From contig MFRB01000010.1 of the NCBI GenBank assembly GCA_001783255.1, positions 1 through 12,814 on the forward strand: 12,814 bases of DNA. Direction: 5' to 3'. Below, piece by piece: positions 5,846-12,619 of the stretch. The notes beneath the pieces are model-generated. The model was given only the letters and a program-made list of their open reading frames with translations. It searched no databases and was not told where the DNA came from. Each line of letters begins with the position of its first letter. Position 1 is the first letter of the stretch. The DNA is from Candidatus Magasanikbacteria bacterium RIFOXYD12_FULL_33_17. Lineage in GTDB: Bacteria > Patescibacteriota > Patescibacteriia > Magasanikbacterales > UBA922. A program made the translations under genes and the position numbers.

Positions 5846-6424
5846 ATGCAAAAAATAAAATGGCAATATCACTTAATTTTCCTAACTATTTTAGTTATTG
5901 TTTCTGTCTTTCTTTTTTACTACCAAGAAAAAGATAATAATAATATTAAACAAGAGATAAACAAAGTTGAAATACTTAATACTAAAGAAGAGCCGAAAAA
6001 TGAAGAAACAAAAATAAAAAAATTTCAAGAAAATAAAATTTTAGAAAAAGAAATAATCATAAAGAAATTAGAAAAAATAGTCACCACAACAGATGAACAA
6101 AAAACCGAAGAACAATCACTCCCCTTTTCGACAACAATAAAAATAGCAGACAACAATTATCAAATAAATTTTGAAGAAGAAAATATCACACTAGAAGAAC
6201 TGATGAATAAATTACAAAGAGAATCAAATTTTACATACCACACAATCGATTATGGAAGTATGGGAAAATTTGTAGATGAAATAAATGAAATAAAAAATGA
6301 TAACAAACAAGGTAAATATTGGGTTTACTACCTAAATGGCGTTAGTGCCAAAGCTGGAATATCTATCCAAAAAATTAATTCAGGAGATAATATAGAATGG
6401 AAATATGAGAACAGTACTTTCTAA
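5846..6424 (+). CDS. Membrane-anchored DUF4430 (transcobalamin C-domain-like) protein
   Basis: The 192-residue protein has one N-terminal transmembrane helix (about 8-26), a long Lys/Glu/Asn-rich stalk to about residue 93 likely to be helical or disordered, and a DUF4430 domain at about 95-188. Landmarks are NITLEELMNKLQ, FVDEINEIKND (142-152), GKYWVYYLNG (156-165), and DNIEWKYE at the end; the pattern G-x-Y-W-x-Y-Y-x-N-G followed by G-D-x-I-x-W-x-Y is diagnostic. DUF4430 corresponds to the C-terminal beta domain of intrinsic factor and transcobalamin, which closes over bound B12. It starts right at the end of the riboswitch terminator without a Shine-Dalgarno and overlaps the next gene by 20 bases. 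A role in extracellular cobalamin binding is inferred from domain and riboswitch together. Confidence 0.85.
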   Translation: MQKIKWQYHLIFLTILVIVSVFLFYYQEKDNNNIKQEINKVEILNTKEEPKNEETKIKKFQENKILEKEIIIKKLEKIVTTTDEQKTEEQSLPFSTTIKIADNNYQINFEEENITLEELMNKLQRESNFTYHTIDYGSMGKFVDEINEIKNDNKQGKYWVYYLNGVSAKAGISIQKINSGDNIEWKYENSTF

Positions 6425-8795
6425 AATTTTATTTGTTACTGCTGTAACAATTTTGAGCCTGTCAGCTTTTGATTTTGCCAATGCAACAGAAGAAATAAAT
6501 ATAAATTTAAGGATTGAAGGACCTGAAAAGACTATAGTCAACCAAGAAATAAATGTTCCAGAATCTTGTGTTGTTGAGGATTCATCTGGAGCAACTACAA
6601 CTTTTTCTGGTTACAAAGCTATTTGTGCTTTACAATCTGCACTAGAAAATAATCTTATAGAATCATTTCAAATAAGTCCAACATTTTTTATTGATAAAAT
6701 AAATGAAATAGAAAATGATACACAAAATTGGTCAGAATTTTGGATTGTTAAAAAAAATAATAATAATTCTGATTTAGGAATAGCAGAAATTTCATTAAAA
6801 GAAGAAAATATTATTAATAATTTATTTTTAGCCTATGGAGAATGGTCTCAAGATTTGTTAGATATCAATGTTACGACAAATACCATTTATTTAGGTGAAT
6901 CTTTAGATTTACAATCTTTAATATGGAAGGAAAATTCTTTTGTAGAAAATACAAATCCTGTAAATTTTTATATAAATGACAGTCCTATAGAATCTACTAT
7001 TGGAAAATTATCTTGGTTACCAAATAGTATAGGAACTTTTCATATATATATAGACAACAATAAATTTGTAAAAAGTAAAAATATTAATATAGATGTCTTA
7101 CAAAAAAATATTTATAATCTTAAAATAAACACAACAACCACAACACCAACTATCAATACAAGCACAACCCTATATATTTATGAAGAAAACATCGATGAAA
7201 ATTTAAAATTGTTTTTATCAAAATCTACAAGTAGTACACTAGTAATAAATAATATAGAACTTTTTAACGAAGATGGTATTTATGAATTACCTATTACAAC
7301 TACAACACCTTATACAATTTATGCCAAAAAAGAAGGATTCATAACCAGTGAAATAACTATCATAAATCCGACAGAAGACATTGCAGAAGAAGATAAAGAA
7401 TCTGAAAACAATAATTATGGCGGAAGTGGTGGATCCATAAATGTAGTGGATAACACTCCTACTTCAGCCCAAATTACAGAAGCCGCCAACAAGATTTTGA
7501 ATTATTTCAAAACTCAACAAGCAGAAGATGGTAGTATCTTGGATGGTGGAACTAGTGATTGGATTGCAATGTCTTTTGGCGCCAATGGTCAATATGCCAA
7601 AGATATCAAAAATGCAATCTCAAACACTACATTATTTGATTATATTTACAATTATAATTTTACTGATCCAAGTGACATGAATCTTTGTGTGGCTTACCCC
7701 CGACATATTTTAGCTTTACTTGCTTCTGGTGTCGCCAAGACTGATAACAAAATTATTGATTTAAAAAATAAAATTAACAACGAAAATTGCTATCAAAATA
7801 GTCTATATGGACAAACAGGAATCAATGATGATATTTTTGCTTTATTAAGTTTGTCAGCTCTAGACTATGATATCAATTCACAAATTATTAGTGACATAAA
7901 AAATACTATTTTGTCTGACCAAAATTCTAATGGTGCTTTTACTTGGACTGGATATCCTGGCGCTGACGTGACTGGTGCTGTTATCAATGCTTTAGACTAT
8001 GGACAAAGTAAAGGACTCAGTATTGAATCAAGCGTGATAACTAATGCTAAAAATTATTTGAAATCAACTCAACTTAGTGATGGTGGTTGGGGTTATGAAA
8101 CTTCTGATGTTTTGACAACTAGTTGGTCTATGCTAGGAATTAATAGTTTAAATGAAAACATGTTAGATTGGAAAACAAACAAAGGTTATAATCCAAAAAA
8201 TATTCTAATAGATAATTTGCAGAATGATGGAAGTTATGATACTTCTTGGAATCCTGGCACAGTAGATTGGTTTGGTTTGAAACACGCAGTACCTTCACTA
8301 CTAGGTAAAACTTGGCCAATAATTCTAGATCCAATTATTCAACCCACAAATAATGTTGGGGGTGGATCAATTGAAACAAACACCACTTCAACAACAGCAA
8401 CCTCTACCGAAGAAATTGTAACATCCACTCCTGAAATAATTGATGATATTGCAACTTCAACTCAAAAACAAAAAATTGAAATTTTACCAATAATTTTGGA
8501 ATTACCAGTAGAAAATATCCAAATTACAAAGACACCAATCGCAGAAACAAAACTAACAAAACAAAGTTTGATTGCAAAAAACAATCTGGAACAAGTCCTT
8601 GGAGAAAAAACTGAAACTACTTCTGAAGATAAAATCATAGAAGAAGAAAAACAAAATATTCAAACTAACGAAACAATAGAAAAAACAAAAGAAAATGAAG
8701 ATAAAAATCTACCAACCAACAAAAAAGTAGCTCTTGGACTTGGTGCCGCTTCCCTACTCTACGGACTTTACTTATTATTCAAACTATTTGCCTAG
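6405..8795 (+). CDS. Transcobalamin-like surface protein: DUF4430 plus alpha/alpha toroid
   Basis: This 796-residue protein has a signal peptide (1-27, cleavage after ANA) and a DUF4430-type domain at about 31-150 (LRIEGPEKTI, Cys55 and Cys74, FIDKINEIEND 95-105, then AYGEW 143-147 at its end). Two beta-rich Ig-like stretches follow (about 150-235 and 236-322), then a Gly/Ser linker and an alpha/alpha toroid at about 355-640. The toroid shows prenyltransferase/squalene-cyclase-type repeats: QQAEDGSI, TGINDDIFALLSL, QNSNGAFTW, DVTGAVINAL, LSDGGWGYETSD with TSWSML, and NDGSYDTSW. A Thr/Glu linker and one C-terminal helix (774-796) anchor it. DUF4430 and such a toroid are the two B12-binding halves of animal transcobalamin and intrinsic factor. 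With the riboswitch upstream, cobalamin capture is the best reading; no cyclase Asp-box of a true terpene cyclase is seen. Confidence 0.8.
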   Translation: MRTVLSKILFVTAVTILSLSAFDFANATEEININLRIEGPEKTIVNQEINVPESCVVEDSSGATTTFSGYKAICALQSALENNLIESFQISPTFFIDKINEIENDTQNWSEFWIVKKNNNNSDLGIAEISLKEENIINNLFLAYGEWSQDLLDINVTTNTIYLGESLDLQSLIWKENSFVENTNPVNFYINDSPIESTIGKLSWLPNSIGTFHIYIDNNKFVKSKNINIDVLQKNIYNLKINTTTTTPTINTSTTLYIYEENIDENLKLFLSKSTSSTLVINNIELFNEDGIYELPITTTTPYTIYAKKEGFITSEITIINPTEDIAEEDKESENNNYGGSGGSINVVDNTPTSAQITEAANKILNYFKTQQAEDGSILDGGTSDWIAMSFGANGQYAKDIKNAISNTTLFDYIYNYNFTDPSDMNLCVAYPRHILALLASGVAKTDNKIIDLKNKINNENCYQNSLYGQTGINDDIFALLSLSALDYDINSQIISDIKNTILSDQNSNGAFTWTGYPGADVTGAVINALDYGQSKGLSIESSVITNAKNYLKSTQLSDGGWGYETSDVLTTSWSMLGINSLNENMLDWKTNKGYNPKNILIDNLQNDGSYDTSWNPGTVDWFGLKHAVPSLLGKTWPIILDPIIQPTNNVGGGSIETNTTSTTATSTEEIVTSTPEIIDDIATSTQKQKIEILPIILELPVENIQITKTPIAETKLTKQSLIAKNNLEQVLGEKTETTSEDKIIEEEKQNIQTNETIEKTKENEDKNLPTNKKVALGLGAASLLYGLYLLFKLFA

Positions 8796-8816
8796 ATTAA
8801 TAATCACTGATATAAT
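8788..8816 (+). promoter_or_regulatory. Possible separate promoter for the DUF6580 gene
   Basis: TTGCCT (8788-8793, 4/6) and a perfect TATAAT (8811-8816) are spaced by 17 bases, straddling the stop of the preceding gene. If active it would make a leader of about 130 bases and free the DUF6580 gene from riboswitch control. Chance occurrence cannot be excluded. Confidence 0.4.
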
Positions 8817-8889
8817 GTTTTTGCCTGTTATTCTGTCCAATTTTTTTTGAACAGAAATTATCTCACTATAAAAGTCTTTATTTAAGAAA

Positions 8890-8942
8890 CCTGCCTGCCG
8901 GCAGGCAGGGATCCTATCCTTGTTTTTCGCCGGCTCAGGATG
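8890..8942. repeat. CCTGCC palindrome and adjacent TCATCCTGAGC-type repeat
   Basis: CCTGCCTGCCGGCAGGCAGG (8890-8909) is a perfect 20-bp palindrome. It is followed directly by GATCCTATCCTTG...CGCCGGCTCAGGATGA up to 8942, whose reverse complement begins TCATCCTGAGCCGGC and ends AAGGATAGGATC, resembling a widely dispersed bacterial repeat (TCATCCTGAGC...GAAGGATC). Both are strongly GC-rich for this genome. The palindrome is a frequent dispersed repeat in Patescibacteria as far as I recall. Its AGGA (8937-8940) lies 12 bases before the next start codon and could be used as a weak ribosome site. Confidence 0.65.
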
Positions 8943-8952
8943 AACAAAAAAT

Positions 8953-9486
8953 ATGAACAAAAAACACCTAATTCTAGTCGTTACAATGATAATCGTTGGC
9001 TTTGTACTACGATTATTTCCACATCCTGCCAATTTCGCCCCTATCATGGCTCTAGCCCTCTTTTCCGGGCTTTATTTACCAAAGAGGCTCAATGTTATCA
9101 TTCCAGTCGTAGCTATGCTTATAAGTGATATTTTCTTGGGATTTTACTCTCTACCAATCATGTTTAGTGTTTACGCCAGTTTTATCTTAGCGACAGTATT
9201 AGGTACTTGGCTAAAAAAGCACAAAAACATTGGAAACGTAATTTTGACTACTTTTGCAGGATCAAGTCTTTTCTTCTTAGTAACTAATTTCTCTGTCTGG
9301 GCTTTTGGTACTATGTACACCCACAATTTGCCTGGCCTAATGCAAAGCTATTATATGGCTTTACCATTTTTTCGTAATAGTTTAATGGGTGATTTATTTT
9401 ATGTGGGAATATTTGTCGGAGTTGCTGAGATGGCGATAAAATATTTGAAAGTTGAAAAGATGAGTAAAGCTGAAAATAGAGTTTAA
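8953..9486 (+). CDS. DUF6580-family membrane protein, putative substrate-binding transporter component
   Basis: A 177-residue polytopic protein with about five hydrophobic helices (5-22, 30-62 in part, 68-86, 97-117, 145-164). Conserved features are PHPANFAP (23-30), the SDIFLGF turn (58-64), FFLVTNFSVW (107-116) and the long LPGLMQSYYMALPFF then RNSLMGDLFY block (126-150). These match my recollection of DUF6580, annotated as putative transport proteins and resembling ECF-type S components in size and layout. No ATPase or EcfT partner is in the window. It lies 157 bases after the transcobalamin-like gene, on the same strand and before a strong terminator. Import of the cobalamin captured by the upstream proteins is inferred from context only. 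The ATG at 8940 is in another frame. Confidence 0.75.
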   Translation: MNKKHLILVVTMIIVGFVLRLFPHPANFAPIMALALFSGLYLPKRLNVIIPVVAMLISDIFLGFYSLPIMFSVYASFILATVLGTWLKKHKNIGNVILTTFAGSSLFFLVTNFSVWAFGTMYTHNLPGLMQSYYMALPFFRNSLMGDLFYVGIFVGVAEMAIKYLKVEKMSKAENRV

Positions 9487-9504
9487 ATAAATTTTAGACA
9501 AAAC

Positions 9505-9535
9505 AAAAACGTCTTTGAGGAAAAGACGTTTTTTT
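9505..9535 (+). terminator. Intrinsic terminator after the DUF6580 gene
   Basis: AAAAACGTCTTT (9505-9516) and AAAGACGTTTTT (9522-9533) form a perfect 12-bp stem with loop GAGGA, followed by more T. The A tract on the left makes it usable in both directions, so it also limits minus-strand transcripts from the GxxExxY gene. Confidence 0.92.
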
Positions 9536-9548
9536 ATTAAGTAAAAGT

Positions 9549-10003
9549 AGCACACAGATAACACAGATTTAACGGATTTAAAAGGATCTTTTGTAATCAT
9601 TATCAAAAATTTTTCTTTTTATTTGAGGATTTTTGCCAAAATTCAATAGTAATCCTACTTCTATTTTAGTTGCTTTCAAATAATTTATCAATTGATAACT
9701 ATGTTCATCACATAAAATATCTACAGCTTTCAATTCCAAAATAACGCAATCATTGACTATAATATCTGCAAAGTATTCACCTATTTCCTGACTTTCATAG
9801 TGAACTTTGATTGCTTTTTGTGCACTTGCATCCAATCCATTTTTTCTCAATTCTATCAACAATGCTTTTTCATAAACTTTTTCTAAAAAACCAAAACCTA
9901 AAGTATTATATACTTTATAAAAGGCAGATATTATTTTATCTGTAACCTCCTTATGTTTCATAAAAACAGTGAAAATCTGTTTAATCTGTGTCATCCGTGT
10001 GCT
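9549..10003. mobile_element. GxxExxY gene unit with 31-bp terminal inverted repeats
   Basis: Plus-strand bases 9549-9579 start AGCACACAGATAACACAGAT. The reverse complement of 9973-10003 starts AGCACACGGATGACACAGAT. The two 31-base ends agree at 27 positions. Together they enclose a single gene, the GxxExxY protein, and the left repeat supplies its stop codon. The right end is only seven bases from the LeuRS stop. No clear target-site duplication is seen. The arrangement suggests a short mobile or mobilised unit, but no transposase is present. Confidence 0.6.
9578..9961 (-). CDS. GxxExxY family protein (PD-(D/E)XK nuclease-like fold)
   Basis: Starting from ATG at 9961 the protein has 127 residues, the usual length, and opens MKHKEVTDKIISAFYKVYNT. 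The name-giving motif is GFLEKVY (Gly-x-x-Glu-x-x-Tyr). Further on, ADIIVNDCVILELKAVD has the Asp...Glu-x-Lys arrangement of PD-(D/E)XK nucleases (PDDEXK_3-type), and HSYQLINYLKAT plus VGLLLNFG complete the family pattern. The frame continues upstream to an ATG at 10024 inside the LeuRS gene end, but that extension is encoded by the inverted repeat and lacks homologous character, so I reject it. The biological function of the family is unknown; nuclease activity is not shown for this protein. It lies between inverted repeats, suggesting transfer. Confidence 0.88.
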   Translation of the reverse strand: MKHKEVTDKIISAFYKVYNTLGFGFLEKVYEKALLIELRKNGLDASAQKAIKVHYESQEIGEYFADIIVNDCVILELKAVDILCDEHSYQLINYLKATKIEVGLLLNFGKNPQIKRKIFDNDYKRSF

Positions 10004-10010
10004 ATTCAAA

Positions 10011-12518
10011 TTATACAACCACACTCACCAATCTTCCCTTAACATAAATAACTTTCTTTGGTTCTTTACCTTCCAACCATTTTTTCACATTCTCTAAAGC
10101 CAAAACTTGAACTTTGATATCTTCTTCAGAAATTTCCACAGGGACATCTATACTATCACGAACTTTACCATTGACTTGAACAACAATAGTAATAGTATCT
10201 TCTTTTATTTTTGCTTCGTCGTACTCTGGCCATTTTTCTTGTGAAATACTTTGACTATTTCCATACATCGCCCAAAGTTCTTCTGCCATGTGTGGCGCGA
10301 ATGGTGAAAGTAGTTTTACAATTTCCAAATAATCTTTTTGTGAGATAAAAGGAGCTTTGGAAACTTCATTACTCAATTCCATAAGTTTGGCTACAGCAGT
10401 ATTAAATCTCATGTTATCAATATCATCGCTAACTTTTTTAATAACTTGATGTATCAGCTTTTCAACGCGTTCCTCATTCCCCATTCCTCGTTCCCCATTA
10501 TTTATTTTTTCTTGCAAATTCCAAACTCTATCAAGAAATCTTTTGACACCAACAAGGCCATTGGTATCCCATTCAACAGCTTGATCAAATGGACCCATAA
10601 ACATAATATAAGTACGAAGCGTATCAGCACCAAATTCAACTACCACATCATCAGGATTGACAACATTACCTTTGGATTTACTCATTTTTTCTCCACCTTT
10701 AGCAAGAATCATACCATGTGAAGTGCGTTTCTTGTATGGTTCGCTAGTTGGTACAAGTCCAATATCGTACAAAAATTCATTCCAAAAACGAGAATAAAGT
10801 AAATGCAAAACAGTATGTTCCATTCCCCCATTGTACCAATCGACTGACATCCAATATTTCAATTTTTCTTGACTAGCAAATTCTTTATCATTGTTTGGAT
10901 CAATATAACGTAGGAAATACCAAGAACTTCCTGCCCAATTTGGCATAGTATCTGTTTCTCTTTTTGCTTCGCCACCACAATTTGGACAAGTAGTTTTCAC
11001 CCATTCAGGAATTTGTGACAATGGAGATTCACCTGTGTCTGTCGGTTCATATTTTTCAACTTGTGGCAATTCAAGTGGTAGTTCACTTTCAGCAATCGCA
11101 AACCAACCTGGATTTTGTTCATTTCCACCTTTATTTTCACTCGCACATTTTTCACAATAAACAAGTGGAATAGGTTCACCCCAATATCTTTGACGTGAAA
11201 AAACCCAATCACGAAGTTTGAAATTGATTTGTTTTTTACCAATATTCTTTTCTTCTAACCAGGTAATCATTTTTTCTTTGGCTTCTTTTGTTTCTAATCC
11301 ATTTAAGAAATCAGAGTTAACAGAAGTTCCTTCACCAGGAAAACAATCTGCTTCTACTCTAATACTACTAGGTGCTCCAGCAGCTATATCGTCAGCATTT
11401 CTATATGAAGAATGAATGGCAGGTGGTAAAACAACTTTTTTTATAGCTACATTATATTTATTCGCAAACTCAAAATCTCTCTCATCATGTGCTGGCACCG
11501 CCATTATAGCTCCAGTACCATAAGTAGCCAAAACGTAATCAGCTACAAAAACTGGAATTTCTTCGTTGTTGACTGGGTTAATTGCTTTGACACCTTGCAA
11601 CTCCACACCTGTTTTTTCTTTTTGTAATTCGGTACGTTCTAAGTCTGATTTCAATTTTGCCTTGTTGATATAATCTTCTACATCTGCAAAATTATTGATT
11701 TTATCTTTCAATTTTTCTACCAAATTATGTTCTGGCGACAAGACCATGTAAGTCGCACCAAACAAAGTGTCTGGACGAGTAGTAAATACTTCTATTTTTT
11801 CTTCGCAGTCTTTGATATTGAAAAATACACTAGCACCTTCACTTTTCCCAATCCAATTTTGTTGTTGGACTTTGGCACGCTCAATATAATCTACATCTTC
11901 TAGACCTGACAAAAGTTTGTCAGCATATTTAGTAATAGCGAGCATCCATTGATATTTATCTCTTTTTTCTACTTCTCCACCACAACGTTCACATTTACCA
12001 TCGACGACTTCCTCATTGGCAAGACCAATTTTGCAACTTGTGCACCAATTAATTGGCATATTTTTCTTGTAAGCAAGACCGTGTTTGAAAAGTTGTAAGA
12101 AAATCCATTGTGTCCATTTGTAATATTTTGGATCAGTAGTATCTACCACGCGAGACCAATCGAAACTAATACCAAGACTTTTTATTTGTCTGGTAAAATT
12201 AGCAATATTTTCAGCTGTCACTTCAGCCGGTGGACGACCGGTCTTGATAGCATAATTTTCAGTTGGCAAACCAAAAGCATCAAAACCAATTGGATAAAGG
12301 ACATTGAATCCTTCCATTCTCTTTTTACGAGCAACAATATCCATACCAGTATAAGGACGAGGATGTCCCACGTGCAAACCAGCTCCAGATGGATAAGGAA
12401 ATTCTATTAGAGGATAAAATTTTGGTTTAACAAAAGAATCTTCAGCACAAAAAGAATTATTCTCTTCCCAATATTTTTGCCATTTGGCTTCAATTTCTTG
12501 TGGATTGTATTTGTTCAT
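10011..12518 (-). CDS. leuS: Leucyl-tRNA synthetase
   Basis: LeuRS charges tRNA-Leu with leucine and edits mischarged tRNA. The 835-residue protein has all expected parts. The class I HIGH motif is HVGH (49-52), and a zinc site has Cys159, 162, 176 and 179. The CP1 editing domain carries TTRPDT (246-251) and GTGAIMAVPAHDERD with Asp345. Cysteine pairs 455/458 and 511/514 are followed by MPNWAGSSWYFLRYIDP. KMSKSKGN spans 611-618, then come the anticodon-binding helices and the C-terminal domain ending VNGKVRDSI...YVKGRLVSVVV. Length is slightly under E. coli (860). Two odd stretches look inserted: NGERGMGNEERV near 674-685 (encoded by a 14-bp tandem repeat) and residues 367-391 in the editing domain. 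No Shine-Dalgarno precedes the ATG. Confidence 0.97.
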   Translation of the reverse strand: MNKYNPQEIEAKWQKYWEENNSFCAEDSFVKPKFYPLIEFPYPSGAGLHVGHPRPYTGMDIVARKKRMEGFNVLYPIGFDAFGLPTENYAIKTGRPPAEVTAENIANFTRQIKSLGISFDWSRVVDTTDPKYYKWTQWIFLQLFKHGLAYKKNMPINWCTSCKIGLANEEVVDGKCERCGGEVEKRDKYQWMLAITKYADKLLSGLEDVDYIERAKVQQQNWIGKSEGASVFFNIKDCEEKIEVFTTRPDTLFGATYMVLSPEHNLVEKLKDKINNFADVEDYINKAKLKSDLERTELQKEKTGVELQGVKAINPVNNEEIPVFVADYVLATYGTGAIMAVPAHDERDFEFANKYNVAIKKVVLPPAIHSSYRNADDIAAGAPSSIRVEADCFPGEGTSVNSDFLNGLETKEAKEKMITWLEEKNIGKKQINFKLRDWVFSRQRYWGEPIPLVYCEKCASENKGGNEQNPGWFAIAESELPLELPQVEKYEPTDTGESPLSQIPEWVKTTCPNCGGEAKRETDTMPNWAGSSWYFLRYIDPNNDKEFASQEKLKYWMSVDWYNGGMEHTVLHLLYSRFWNEFLYDIGLVPTSEPYKKRTSHGMILAKGGEKMSKSKGNVVNPDDVVVEFGADTLRTYIMFMGPFDQAVEWDTNGLVGVKRFLDRVWNLQEKINNGERGMGNEERVEKLIHQVIKKVSDDIDNMRFNTAVAKLMELSNEVSKAPFISQKDYLEIVKLLSPFAPHMAEELWAMYGNSQSISQEKWPEYDEAKIKEDTITIVVQVNGKVRDSIDVPVEISEEDIKVQVLALENVKKWLEGKEPKKVIYVKGRLVSVVV
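10470..10497. repeat. Two 14-bp tandem units inside leuS
   Basis: TTCCTCATTCCCCA (10470-10483) is followed at once by TTCCTCGTTCCCCA (10484-10497), differing at one base. It adds residues GERGMGNEER in frame, in the linker after the catalytic core, where extra residues are tolerated. It is richer in G and C than the surrounding gene. Confidence 0.8.
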
Positions 12519-12583
12519 AAATTTATTTTTATATCATTAGTTCTTTTAGTTTAGCGAAATTCTAAGAAAAATGCAAGTCAAAC

Positions 12584-12611
12584 AAAAAAGTCCTTTTTGA
12601 GGACGTTTTTT
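12584..12611 (-). terminator. Terminator of the gene upstream of leuS
   Basis: Read on the minus strand, AAAAAACGTCC pairs with GGACTTTTTT around a TCAAAAA loop, with one bulged C, and ends in a T run. It begins about eight bases after the stop of the partial gene at 12620 and separates it from leuS. Confidence 0.75.
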
Positions 12612-12619
12612 GCTGTTAT

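Noticed and set aside
5663..5872. Minus-strand open frame of 69 codons
   Set aside because: It is antisense to the cobalamin aptamer, the terminator and the first codons of the DUF4430 gene; the plus-strand RNA structure explains the sequence.
8784..9047. Minus-strand open frame of 87 codons containing PACRQAG
   Set aside because: It runs antisense through the end of the toroid gene, the CCTGCC palindrome and the start of the DUF6580 gene. PACRQAG is simply the palindrome in translation; there is no family signature.
9962..10024. N-terminal extension of the GxxExxY protein
   Set aside because: The extra 21 residues are encoded by the inverted repeat and the last codons of leuS. Family proteins normally begin near MKHKEVTDKI.
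10446..12410. Several short open frames within leuS on both strands
   Set aside because: All lie inside a full-length, motif-complete LeuRS frame.
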